A model generated the notes under the pieces. That model was not told where the DNA came from, made no database searches, and saw only the letters and a list, made by a program, of their open reading frames with translations. The position numbers and the translations under genes are program-made. Below are positions 52,536 to 61,117 of a DNA stretch of 64,000 nt, one piece after another; position 1 is the stretch's first letter, and each line of letters opens with the position of its first letter. This stretch comes from Euryarchaeota archaeon UBA182. GTDB taxonomy: Archaea > Thermoplasmatota > Poseidoniia > Poseidoniales > Thalassarchaeaceae. The DNA lies in assembly GCA_002495675.1 (NCBI GenBank), contig DAGH01000025.1, forward strand, positions 65,078 through 129,077, read 5' to 3'.

Positions 52536-54301
52536 TTCTCAAAAACGTCTAGTGCCATCGCTGGTGGTACTATATCGGCAGCCTCAAACATCTCCTGATG
52601 CGTATGTATCGGTTTGCCCTTCGATGTTGCCTTCGCTCTAGCGGATATTAATGCCCACGCATTCTTCCTCCCGATGCCGGGTATGGACGCCAGTTGATTC
52701 TCCGTGACCTTGGCGGGGTCTAATCCAACCTCCACAGCAGTGACGCTCCGCGATCCATGTCCAGTTATCATCACGTTTGATTTCGTCTCCAATGGAATCT
52801 GGTACTGCACTCCGACTAAAATTGGATAGGCTCCTATTTGGCGGCCGAATGTGACGCCGGGAGAGCCGTGACATGATTCATTTCTGTACTTCAAGTTCAT
52901 CACGTGTTCTGGCTTCCTTATGCGGTCTCCGAAGGACTCCCACCACACATCTTTGAGTATCGTTCCGCTGGGTAGAACCTTCTGCAACATCGGAGTGTCG
53001 ATCTCGGATCTGACTTCGCTCTTAAATCGCCTGAATTCCTCTCTTGGGACTTCCTGAAAACCAACCCCTTCGACCTGTCTGATGTTTATCCTCCTCAGCA
53101 TCAGGCCCAAGTTCTTGATTTGATTCAGCAGTTGCATGTTTAGCCTGTAGGTTTCTTTGGTTTCCCCATTGAGGCCGGCGATGAAGTTCAAGCCAGGCAG
53201 CAACTTTGGCATGCCTCTCTCTCCTCGCTCTCTTCCGGCGTCATTGACGTGCTTCACTGCTTGGATAAGTTGTTTCGCATCGCAATTAAGCCAATTCTCC
53301 TGATGCACCCTAGAATCAGCGGACTCTAGACCGAAAGAAAGCACAGCTCCATCTGAAAGTGTCTCAACCATTGTTTCCGTTATGGCACTAGCCTCCTCGA
53401 GGTTCTCTGAGATTATCGAGGGGTTGGCATTGTCAACATGAAGAATCTCGATTCTTTCGTCTTCTCTGACGCCATGGAGAACATCAGCAATGGGCTGGGG
53501 GTTGGGAACGGGGTACTCCAACTCTACTACTCCTTCGGCTTTGTATGTGTATACATCTGTTGCACCGCCTATGCGGACATTTCTGACACCGGAATCGGCT
53601 GCTAGCCGGATCTCTTCAATTACATCCCTTTCATCCCTCCACACAGGCACTCCTTTCTTTGGTTCTATGCAGAATTTGCACCCTCTCTTGTACCGAACAC
53701 AGCCCTGGTATAATTCCACCTCATAGGTCAGAGGACCGGGTTGCCCAGCATCAGTGAAAAGGTCCGGGTGATCAGAAACCGCTTTACTGGAAGCGCCCTT
53801 CAATGCCCACTTCTTCCACTGATCGGGAGTTCTTCGCTTGTGTTTCCAAGTGCCGGTTCTCAGAAAATGATCCAGTGTGGCGTCGGTGTCTTGGACTGCC
53901 ATGAACAAATTTCTCTTGAGGGGCATCCATCCTGCTTGGCGCCATGATCTCACTGCCCAGCCCCCTATCAAAAGTGGGCAGTCATTGGGCATTTCTCGTA
54001 TGATCTGATTTGTCTCCCTTTGACTGATGGGGGTGCCCCTCACGTATTTGCCCGGCACTATCGCTCCAGCCAGAATTACGACTCCTTCTACGGCCTTATC
54101 CCCTGATTTCGAGTCTGGCTGGGCTTCTTTCATCTTCCGCCGTTTTATTCTCCATTCATCGATCGTGGTGTAAGTGTATTCCAAATTTCTGGACTCTAGG
54201 ACTGCACAGATGTACCTTATGTGAAATCCCACATAGTTTGGAACCCCGAAAGCTGCCGGTTCGTCCTCATAGCCATCAATGACAAGCCAACGCCCTCCCA
54301 T
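52514..54301 (-). CDS. Archaeal radical SAM protein with C-terminal helix-hairpin-helix (COG1031)
   Basis: 595 residues, uncharacterised archaeal Fe-S oxidoreductase family. Seen: N-terminal VIDGYEDEPAAFGVPNYVGFHIRYI, the cluster region GCVRYKRGCKFCIEPKKG with Cys spaced x6 then x2 (the first gap is longer than the usual x3), RIGGATDVYTY, the LSFGLESAD strand and a C-terminal HhH (QLASIPGIGRKNAWALISAR) that suggests nucleic-acid binding. Probably modifies an RNA or tRNA base (inference). The ATG at 54301 begins at the family start; a GTG at 54343 overlaps the preceding stop. Operon with the Csl4-RRM and METTL5-like genes. Confidence 0.85.
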   Translation of the reverse strand: MGGRWLVIDGYEDEPAAFGVPNYVGFHIRYICAVLESRNLEYTYTTIDEWRIKRRKMKEAQPDSKSGDKAVEGVVILAGAIVPGKYVRGTPISQRETNQIIREMPNDCPLLIGGWAVRSWRQAGWMPLKRNLFMAVQDTDATLDHFLRTGTWKHKRRTPDQWKKWALKGASSKAVSDHPDLFTDAGQPGPLTYEVELYQGCVRYKRGCKFCIEPKKGVPVWRDERDVIEEIRLAADSGVRNVRIGGATDVYTYKAEGVVELEYPVPNPQPIADVLHGVREDERIEILHVDNANPSIISENLEEASAITETMVETLSDGAVLSFGLESADSRVHQENWLNCDAKQLIQAVKHVNDAGRERGERGMPKLLPGLNFIAGLNGETKETYRLNMQLLNQIKNLGLMLRRINIRQVEGVGFQEVPREEFRRFKSEVRSEIDTPMLQKVLPSGTILKDVWWESFGDRIRKPEHVMNLKYRNESCHGSPGVTFGRQIGAYPILVGVQYQIPLETKSNVMITGHGSRSVTAVEVGLDPAKVTENQLASIPGIGRKNAWALISARAKATSKGKPIHTHQEMFEAADIVPPAMALDVFENHSTGSQ

Positions 54302-54339
54302 GCGACTTCCACGGGGGGTATGCGCTTGATCGTTCGCAG

Positions 54340-55572
54340 TCACCGTCGGTTCCTACGGCCCTTGTTGCTTTCTCTCTGGCTGGCTTCGACAACGATCTTT
54401 CTTCCTTCTATTTCAGAGCCATTGAGGGCTTTTATTGCAGCTTCTCCGGCTGACTTCGGAGAAATTGTCACGAAGGCGAAGCCCCTTGGATTTCCTGTTT
54501 CTCTATCGATTGGCATGTGGAAGTCTACAACTTCGCCGTGCTCAGAGAATGTCTCCCTCAACAGATCTTCGGTGACTCCTCTCGAGAGCCTTCCAACAAA
54601 CAGTCTCAGTGGGGCATTTGCCTCAGCCTCCTTCCTTATGGATATCAGCAATTTTCTCTCAGCCGCTAACTTGTCTTCATCTGCCTCGCCTTGTTTCACC
54701 AAGTCAAGGCATGAGCTGCATCTAATCGGCTTGCCTGCTGTTGGTTTGAACGGAACCTTGGTGTCAGTGCCGCACAATGTGCATTTCGCCTCATGCATCT
54801 CCCTCCTTGGGCGGTCCCTTCCTTGGCTGGGTCTCGATCGAAGCGCTTCTTTCGGGATTTCATGGGACCAACCCCTCCTGTGATCCGCTACTGGAGACAG
54901 GTAGGGCCTCGCCCCATCGTGGCCGAGCATATTCTCAGCTTCCTTGGACCACCTGGTTCCTTCTCGATTCAGCACAGATGGATCCAACCCATTCAGGTTG
55001 TTGAAATCCGAGGAAAGCACTCTGTATCCACTGTAGTCACATCTGCCACAGCTGACATTGAAATCTGGAACGGCGTCATCGGCTTGAAGTGGGTCCCCAC
55101 AGGCAGTGCAAAGAGCGTGGAGCACACCAAGTGAAGCGTCTTCCTTTGTGGTGGCACGGACCATGGGTTCCGTCGCGGTTATCCTAGCCCTGATAATGTC
55201 CCTTCTTCTCATAGCATCGCCTGCCGAGGGCATGAACCTGTCACAAAGCTCCGTCACAGTAATATCTGCAAACAACTGTTTTGCAGATAGCGATTTTCCC
55301 TGCATTCCCTCCTTTTCGACGCTCATAACTTTGATGATAGCCACCTTTGGTTGCAGATTATGGACCTCACCGATTATATCATCGCCAATCTGCAGAGAAT
55401 TCACACCGGGCCGAGAATCAGAAACGACCCAAAGCCCATCTTTTTCAACAAGAACACCTGACTTCAGTGCGATTATCCCCTCTTTGGTGACTGAGAGCCC
55501 ATTTCCGATCTTGGATGATGGGTCCAAGTTTGTCAGCGTCCCAGGTGTCACGGACAAACCACTCGCAGCCAT
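54340..55572 (-). CDS. csl4: Exosome subunit Csl4 fused to zinc domain and RRM
   Basis: 410 residues, about twice normal Csl4. Residues about 1-195 are Csl4: N-terminal barrel (LVEKDGLWVVSDSRPGVN), S1 domain (IGDDIIGEVHNLQPKVAIIKV ... RARITATEP) and zinc ribbon (Cys155, Cys158, Cys175, Cys178). After a charged linker comes a second zinc motif (CTLCGTDTKVPFKPTAGKPI, Cys264/267/285/288) and an RNA-recognition motif (about 322-400) with RNP2 LRLFVGRL and RNP1 RGFAFVTI, then a basic tail. Csl4 caps the archaeal exosome and recruits RNA; the RRM should add RNA binding. RRMs are rare in archaea. Start at 55572 because homologues begin there; the frame to 55650 overlaps the upstream gene. Confidence 0.9.
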   Translation of the reverse strand: MAASGLSVTPGTLTNLDPSSKIGNGLSVTKEGIIALKSGVLVEKDGLWVVSDSRPGVNSLQIGDDIIGEVHNLQPKVAIIKVMSVEKEGMQGKSLSAKQLFADITVTELCDRFMPSAGDAMRRRDIIRARITATEPMVRATTKEDASLGVLHALCTACGDPLQADDAVPDFNVSCGRCDYSGYRVLSSDFNNLNGLDPSVLNREGTRWSKEAENMLGHDGARPYLSPVADHRRGWSHEIPKEALRSRPSQGRDRPRREMHEAKCTLCGTDTKVPFKPTAGKPIRCSSCLDLVKQGEADEDKLAAERKLLISIRKEAEANAPLRLFVGRLSRGVTEDLLRETFSEHGEVVDFHMPIDRETGNPRGFAFVTISPKSAGEAAIKALNGSEIEGRKIVVEASQRESNKGRRNRR

Positions 55573-55594
55573 ACTTGTTCCACTATACTCCGGG

Positions 55595-56227
55595 CTATGA
55601 ACGGTCCGGCGCCGATAACCAGGGTGGCGTGAGTCTCCAGAGAGTTGCATCGGTACTCATTCTCCTTCTTGTGTGATGAGGGTAGACAGCACCCAAATCA
55701 AAAGGCAGGGTCAGTAATTTCTGTACCTGCCAGCCAGACCTCAGGAACTCAGCCTCAACATGCCTTGCGCTACTGGAATGCAGCAAGTAGGTAGGAAGGC
55801 ACAGATTCTTGATCGATTTGATGAATTTTGAATCAGCACCGTGTTTTTGTTTCCCCCATGGTGGGTTGCACAACACAAGGTCTGCCTCTATGTTTCCTAC
55901 GTTCGTTATCTCCTCGCACATAGGTACAACTTTTCCCTCGACGCCAAGGGATCTTGCGTTCTCAAGCATTATGTCAATTGCATCATCATCGACATCCACC
56001 ATAGTCGCACTTGAGGCGCCAAAAATTAGGGCACCTAATCCTAAGACTCCTGTTCCGCAACCCAGATCCAACACCTTGGATCCTTGCTCCAGGTCGCCCA
56101 ATCGGGCCGTCGTGAGAATCCATCTTGCCGCAAGATCTCCCGGGGTGATGTACTGCTCGAGCTCAATTTTTGGGTTGTTGAAGCCATTGAGTCTGGAAAT
56201 CTCGATTGCAAGATGTTTGAGCTTCAT
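55595..56227 (-). CDS. METTL5-like RNA N6-adenine methyltransferase
   Basis: 210 residues, Rossmann methyltransferase. Seen: N-terminal LKHLAIEISRLNGFNNPKIE, LEQYITPGDLAARW, the SAM loop VLDLGCGTGVLGLGALIFGA, VDVDDDA, and the catalytic NPPWGKQKHGAD (NPPF/W motif of N6-adenine enzymes). Archaeal COG2263 proteins are homologues of METTL5, which methylates A in 18S rRNA, so an rRNA target is likely. The ATG at 56227 matches the family start. Followed by Csl4-RRM after 22 bases. Confidence 0.9.
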   Translation of the reverse strand: MKLKHLAIEISRLNGFNNPKIELEQYITPGDLAARWILTTARLGDLEQGSKVLDLGCGTGVLGLGALIFGASSATMVDVDDDAIDIMLENARSLGVEGKVVPMCEEITNVGNIEADLVLCNPPWGKQKHGADSKFIKSIKNLCLPTYLLHSSSARHVEAEFLRSGWQVQKLLTLPFDLGAVYPHHTRRRMSTDATLWRLTPPWLSAPDRS

Positions 56228-56316
56228 ATTAACCGCCGTGCCTGCCCTGAATTCATACCTTTGCAATAAATTCCCTCAGTCTACTTCTTTATTTACCTAG
56301 AATCCAAGGGCTAGGT

Positions 56317-57528
56317 GTGGAATTGGCTGGTGTTGCACTTCTCGTGGCAGGGTTGCTGACAGGCGGGGCCATAGGTTGGTTACTTGCCAGCCAAAAAATG
56401 GGCAAGGAGATTGTCCGCTCTGAAGAACGCATGAAGGCTCAGGTCGAATTGGAATCAAAGTTGAAGGCTGAAATTGGGGCTATGGCGATAGATATCGGCA
56501 GGAAGAATTCAGATGATTTCCTGAGACTGGCCACAGAGAGATTGGGGAATGTACAGACTTCGGCAGAGAAGGATATTGAAGCAAGAACCAAGGCTGTAGA
56601 AGATCTAATCACTCCGATAAGGAAGCAACTTGAAGATTTGGAGAGGGCTACGAATGAAATGGAAAAAAATCGCGAAGGGGCCTACCAGGGCTTGAAGAGA
56701 ACCGTTGAGGGTTTGCACAAAGAGACAGTTGGACTCAGGGACACGAACGTTCAACTCTCGACGGCATTGAGGGGGTCAAATCAAGCACGTGGCAAATGGG
56801 GGCAGATGGCCCTGAAAAACATCGCGGAGTCGGCAGGAATGGTGGAACACTGCGACTTCGATGTCGAGGACACCCTAGTATCGGGAAGAGGGGGATCTAG
56901 GGTTGATATGATTGCTAGGATACCCGGAGGAGGCAAGATTCCAGTGGATGCGAAAGTCCCTCTAGCCTCCTATTGGGATGCATTGGAGGCCCATGATTTT
57001 GATCTAAGATCTGGGTTGATGAAGGAACACGCCAAGGCAGTGAAGAAGCACATCGATGAACTATGCAACAGGAACTATTCTGATCTAGTTGATGGTGCAG
57101 ACTTCACGGTTATGTTCATTCCTGCCGAGCCGATACTATCAGCAGCATTCGAGATAAATCCGAGTTTGCAAGAGTACGCTTTCAAAAACCACATCCTCAT
57201 TGCCACTCCGGTCACCTTGATCGCCTTGTTGCGGACTGTGGGGATCTACTGGCAGCAACAATCATCTGTAGACAACTCGAGGGAAATTCTCGAAAGTGCG
57301 AAGGAGTTCTATGACCGCGCGGCGAAATTTGGGCACGACCTTGGCAGGGTGGGCAATGGTTTGACCACTGCGCTGAATGCATACAACGAGGCAGTTGGCT
57401 CCTATGGAAATGTGATTCCGTCCGGAAAGAGGTTGGAAGCATTGAGGGTTGCGGATGGTTCATCCCGTAAGCTGCCTGATATCCGTGAAATAGAAAAATC
57501 CGTCCGCAATGATGTGAAAAGGGCTTGA
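56317..57528 (+). CDS. rmuC: RmuC-family DNA recombination protein
   Basis: 403 residues. N-terminal membrane helix (about 4-24), coiled coil (about 35-150; KAEIGAMAIDIGRK...), then the RmuC nuclease-like core: RGKWGQMALKNIAE, GSRVDMIARIPGGGKIPVDAKVP, FIPAEPILSAAFEINPSL and TPVTLIALLRTVGIYWQQQ. In bacteria RmuC limits recombination at inverted repeats. Bacterial family, so likely transferred. GTG start; operon with the M23 peptidase 8 bases downstream. Confidence 0.92.
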   Translation: MELAGVALLVAGLLTGGAIGWLLASQKMGKEIVRSEERMKAQVELESKLKAEIGAMAIDIGRKNSDDFLRLATERLGNVQTSAEKDIEARTKAVEDLITPIRKQLEDLERATNEMEKNREGAYQGLKRTVEGLHKETVGLRDTNVQLSTALRGSNQARGKWGQMALKNIAESAGMVEHCDFDVEDTLVSGRGGSRVDMIARIPGGGKIPVDAKVPLASYWDALEAHDFDLRSGLMKEHAKAVKKHIDELCNRNYSDLVDGADFTVMFIPAEPILSAAFEINPSLQEYAFKNHILIATPVTLIALLRTVGIYWQQQSSVDNSREILESAKEFYDRAAKFGHDLGRVGNGLTTALNAYNEAVGSYGNVIPSGKRLEALRVADGSSRKLPDIREIEKSVRNDVKRA

Positions 57529-57536
57529 GTGATTGT

Positions 57537-58124
57537 ATGGTGCAGATAAAATGGGAAATGGGGAGATTCCACAATGTCATCGACCTTCCTGAGGAGTACG
57601 AGGTACGAGATCTTACGACAGGGGTTTACCGGCCGTCAAAGTCTGAATACGATGTTGGCAAATATGATGAGAATAGGCCTATGGTGTACAATACCGACTT
57701 ATTTCAGGGGACTAGGACGTTGCACGTGGGCATAGATATCGGTGCGCCAGTCCACACTCCCTGCATGTCATTCGAAAAGGGCGAGATTGCCTACTTCGGT
57801 TACAATCCATCAGAAGGTGATTACGGACATGTTGTCGTGACGAAGCACGAAGTTCAGGGAACACCTCTTTGGGCACTCTATGGCCATTTGAGCTCTGGGT
57901 CGATACTTGGAAAGCGAAAAGGCCAGAAGATCAATCGTGGAGAGATTGTTGGCTGGATAGGGGGGAAAGAAGAAAACGGCGGGTGGGAACCCCACTTGCA
58001 TTTTCAATTGTCATGGTCCGACCCCATGACTCACGACATGCCGGGTGTTGTGGACCCAAAAGACAGGTCTGACGCATTGGCTAAATATCCAGATCCGAGG
58101 ATAGTTCTTGGGCCGATTTACTAG
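57537..58124 (+). CDS. M23-family metallopeptidase-like protein
   Basis: 195 residues with the LytM/M23 fold: HVGIDIGAPVHTPC (His-x3-Asp zinc ligands), LYGHLSSGSI and EPHLHFQLSW (His-x-His). The zinc set appears complete. No signal peptide or membrane helix is visible, so it is probably cytoplasmic, unlike bacterial cell-wall endopeptidases, and the host has no murein. It could cleave another Gly-rich or peptide substrate. ATG at 57537 chosen over a TTG at 57525. Cotranscribed with rmuC; stop overlaps the convergent isomerase by 4 bases. Confidence 0.85.
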   Translation: MVQIKWEMGRFHNVIDLPEEYEVRDLTTGVYRPSKSEYDVGKYDENRPMVYNTDLFQGTRTLHVGIDIGAPVHTPCMSFEKGEIAYFGYNPSEGDYGHVVVTKHEVQGTPLWALYGHLSSGSILGKRKGQKINRGEIVGWIGGKEENGGWEPHLHFQLSWSDPMTHDMPGVVDPKDRSDALAKYPDPRIVLGPIY

Positions 58125-59152
58125 ATTTTTCCGAGATGATCTTTCAATTCGGGAATGGCTGCCATTTCAGAAGGGTCAACACCCATCGATACCGCAAGCA
58201 CAATGCTGATCCAATCTGTAATGTGAGAAAGATAGAGCATTTGTTCGACAAGAGATGTGCCCTCGCCCGTGAGGACCAAGCAGTCAGAGAAGTTGGCCTC
58301 GTCCTGGAACCAATCAATCCTGGCACTTGTTCTCGCCTCCTCGTAGTCTGACCTGATTAGAACCAAAACTTGGGACTTACCTGAATCCTCTGTCCACGGG
58401 ATAATCTCATTGTGGTTCATCTCGGGTATCTCGGAACACCTTGCAAACAAGTTAGAGTTCTCATTTAACTGACAAGAGAACCTGCTTGCGACACATCCCA
58501 TGATGCTTGGGGTCACGATTCCAATCTCTGATTTTGAGATGAGTCGCGCTGCATCCACAGCCTTGGTACCGACCAATGGGTCCCACTCCTCAGTTGAAGA
58601 TCTCAATCTGGCAATCATCTCCTCCAATTCCTGATTGCTTGGTGCAGGCAAAAGACCCATGCACCAGAACAGTGAAAGTTGTGTGCCGAAAAGATGGCCA
58701 AATGCAGATCTGGGCATCTGCCCGCCCGGGACTACTATGTGCACTGAATTTTCCGATCCCTCCAGAAGATCTCCTAATCTTCCTCCTGATGAGATTCCGA
58801 CAACGCTACCTCCCTCCCTCAATGCCATTTCCACGCTGGATATCGTCTCCTCAGTGTTGCCTGAATATGAGGTCGCAATCACAAGCCATTCGGGCCCCCA
58901 CCATGATGGAAGCCCATAGTCCCTCCAATAATGGACGGGGAGGCCTGCAGCCTTGCTAGAGATGGTCGACAAGTAAGTTCCGCCGGCTCCAGAGCCACCC
59001 ATGCCTACGCAGATCACACCGTGCCAATCATTTTCTTCGATGACCCCGATGTCTCTCTGAAAGGCAGATTCGAGGTCATCGAAGAATCTTCTAGTCCAGC
59101 TAGCCATACCACTTCTGTCGAATTTATTCAGTAATTCTTCGTATTCACTCAT
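58121..59152 (-). CDS. SIS-domain bifunctional phosphoglucose/phosphomannose isomerase-type protein
   Basis: 343 residues with two SIS domains. Seen: GVICVGMGGSGAGGTYLS, ATSYSGNTEETISSV (phosphosugar-binding Ser/Thr), and SEIPEMNHNEIIPW, the catalytic Glu-x-x-His-Asn-Glu of archaeal Pgi/Pmi enzymes. Should interconvert glucose-6-P or mannose-6-P with fructose-6-P. Overlaps nmd3 upstream by 8 bases. Confidence 0.9.
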   Translation of the reverse strand: MSEYEELLNKFDRSGMASWTRRFFDDLESAFQRDIGVIEENDWHGVICVGMGGSGAGGTYLSTISSKAAGLPVHYWRDYGLPSWWGPEWLVIATSYSGNTEETISSVEMALREGGSVVGISSGGRLGDLLEGSENSVHIVVPGGQMPRSAFGHLFGTQLSLFWCMGLLPAPSNQELEEMIARLRSSTEEWDPLVGTKAVDAARLISKSEIGIVTPSIMGCVASRFSCQLNENSNLFARCSEIPEMNHNEIIPWTEDSGKSQVLVLIRSDYEEARTSARIDWFQDEANFSDCLVLTGEGTSLVEQMLYLSHITDWISIVLAVSMGVDPSEMAAIPELKDHLGKI

Positions 59153-60203
59153 TTGAAATCACCTTATTCAATGCATATGGTATAGCTGTCCATGTATGAT
59201 CAATTAGGCCGATCGTCAATGTTTCTTCTCCGGCAAAGTCAAAGGGCAACGCAACGGTATTCAATTTCCACTCATCTGGAATCATTACCTCGGCTGCTGA
59301 TCCATCCCTGTCTAGAATTTGAACCTCGATCTGATCATTCGCGGAGCAAATAACCGAGGACTTCTGCATATCTCTCCACGTTCTCCCTGTGCGTTGATTA
59401 TTCTTCATGGATCCAAGGATTGGGCCATCTTTTTGCCAACCTACGACCACCCAATTCTCCTCACGATGCCTCATTACATCCCCGATTGAAAAGGCAGGCT
59501 TCCTGTACGATAGTGTTAGCCTCGTGACCTCTGCACCGTCCTTCACCCCTATGACCGTAGACGTTTCTTTTGACGTCCCACCAAAACGGTTTATCAGTTT
59601 CCTAGACCACATTCTGGCCATTGATTTTGAGCCCAATTGAAGGTCCCATCCCCCCTGTACCGGGCCTTCTTTGGTGACAAAGAACATCGGATCGTCAACA
59701 GCATCCAATATCATTTCATCCAAGGTTGCTCTGATCGATGACAACTCCTGACTATCTAGTCTCCTTCCCGTGGAGCGAATCTGAAATTCTGCCTCGAAAT
59801 AGGCCCCATCTTTTCTGGAGCATGTCTGACACACAACATCGCTTGTCTGCAATAGGGTTTCATGGGAGTCTTGAAATGGCAGTCCGTGCAAGTTTGCGGT
59901 CACTTGGATCTGGATTCTAGAGGACCTGTCATCTATTATCTCGACTGAAAGTCCCACGTCAACATCCTGAGCATCCTCGATGACGACTAGATTTTCTCTC
60001 ACCCTCTGTTCTGCTATCGAAAGTTCATCTCCGTCGCTCCAACCCTTCCCCATTTGATACAGCCTGCATTTGGAGCAACGAGATTGTTGTAGCCTATCTG
60101 AGATCAAGGAAAGCTCTGTCCTGCTCCTAAAGCAAGCCTCGCAAATGCGGCCCTTGAAGATTGGAGGGGGGGCGGCGCAGACTATGCAGAATTCCTGTGT
60201 CAT
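59145..60203 (-). CDS. nmd3: NMD3-family ribosome maturation protein
   Basis: 352 residues. Zinc-binding N-terminus with CIVCAAPPPIFKGRICEAC and CSKC, then VCQTCSRKDGAYFEAEFQIR, the hallmark of archaeal NMD3, followed by OB/SH3-like domains. Eukaryotic NMD3 escorts the 60S subunit from the nucleus; the archaeal protein likely acts on 50S maturation. Follows the ccm genes and precedes the Pgi/Pmi gene, in one tight minus-strand run. Confidence 0.9.
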   Translation of the reverse strand: MTQEFCIVCAAPPPIFKGRICEACFRSRTELSLISDRLQQSRCSKCRLYQMGKGWSDGDELSIAEQRVRENLVVIEDAQDVDVGLSVEIIDDRSSRIQIQVTANLHGLPFQDSHETLLQTSDVVCQTCSRKDGAYFEAEFQIRSTGRRLDSQELSSIRATLDEMILDAVDDPMFFVTKEGPVQGGWDLQLGSKSMARMWSRKLINRFGGTSKETSTVIGVKDGAEVTRLTLSYRKPAFSIGDVMRHREENWVVVGWQKDGPILGSMKNNQRTGRTWRDMQKSSVICSANDQIEVQILDRDGSAAEVMIPDEWKLNTVALPFDFAGEETLTIGLIDHTWTAIPYALNKVISNE

Positions 60204-60215
60204 CGCAACCCACCA

Positions 60216-60365
60216 TCAGCTGGGAGGGGGTGTTTGGACTTCAATGGTGCTGGCCACAGTCTGATCGAGAGAGCGATGTCTGGAAATCAACCATCTGCCA
60301 TAGACAAGGAGCGATCCGATCATGATCGAATAGGCCAAAACCAAGTGATAAATCCCAGAAATCAG
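60216..60365 (-). CDS. ccmD: CcmD-like small membrane protein
   Basis: Up to 49 residues, too short for normal ORF calling. It reads YHLVLAYSIMIGSLLVYGRW then LISRHRSLDQTV: one membrane helix with a basic end, like CcmD (HxxFVWxAYxx...RR). It follows ccmC immediately, as ccmD does in bacteria. The start is unclear: a CTG overlapping the ccmC stop (CTGA, 60365), or TTGs seven or nine codons further in. In bacteria CcmD helps release holo-CcmE from CcmABC. Confidence 0.6.
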   Translation of the reverse strand: MISGIYHLVLAYSIMIGSLLVYGRWLISRHRSLDQTVASTIEVQTPPPS

Positions 60366-61117
60366 CTCACCTCCTCGGCCAAATCTAATTTTTTGAGTTC
60401 CTTCTCTAGGTCGGCCTCCTTGGCGTAAAGGTCATTGGAGAGCATTGCAAAGCCGATGAAAAGAAATGTCATTGATATGAACCCGGACAGCAATATGGTT
60501 CGAATTACGGGGTCCAAGCCGGAATTCTCGGATTCGACGATCACGATGCCTGGATGCCTTTTCTGATAGAGGGTGGTGGCTACAGCGGTAATTGGGACCA
60601 ACATGAACCCGAAAAGTCCTACTGAGGCGATCGTATCCCTTGTTGTGTCATCATCAAACTGGGACCTCCTGGCCATCACAATGAAGAGGGCGACGGCTGT
60701 AAGTAGAGCAAATGTGTTCAATCTAAGATCCGCCCAATCCCACGGAACCCCCCATTCTGCCATGCCCCAAATTGGGCCGGACGTTATCACTCCAAAACCA
60801 AAAAGAAGGCCTAGATCTGAACCCGTTTGTACCAGCCTCCATGAGGACTCAGAGCGGCGCAGATACCACCCCAGAGACCCGAAAAACAACACTGTGAAAG
60901 CAAGGAAGGAAGTCCATGCAAAGGGCACATGGAGGAATATGATCCGATATGCTTCGGGGGCCCTCCACTGACTAGGGTTGACGTCTGGAGCCAAAAAAAC
61001 GCCCAACACAGCTGATATGATTACCCCAATCGAGCCCAACGCAATACTGGCGATTGCCATGGATCTCGGATGCCTCATGGAGGGCCCCAAGAGATCATCA
61101 TGCATGAATGAATGCAT
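60362..61117 (-). CDS. ccmC: Cytochrome c maturation protein CcmC
   Basis: 251 residues, six membrane helices. Contains the heme-handling tryptophan-rich motif (GMAEWGVPWDWADLRLN), flanked by conserved His in IIFLHVPFAW and in QKRHPGI. With CcmAB it moves heme to CcmE for cytochrome c assembly outside the membrane. Begins one base after the CcmA-CcmB fusion ends. CcmE and CcmF are not in the window. Confidence 0.9.
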   Translation of the reverse strand: MHSFMHDDLLGPSMRHPRSMAIASIALGSIGVIISAVLGVFLAPDVNPSQWRAPEAYRIIFLHVPFAWTSFLAFTVLFFGSLGWYLRRSESSWRLVQTGSDLGLLFGFGVITSGPIWGMAEWGVPWDWADLRLNTFALLTAVALFIVMARRSQFDDDTTRDTIASVGLFGFMLVPITAVATTLYQKRHPGIVIVESENSGLDPVIRTILLSGFISMTFLFIGFAMLSNDLYAKEADLEKELKKLDLAEEVS

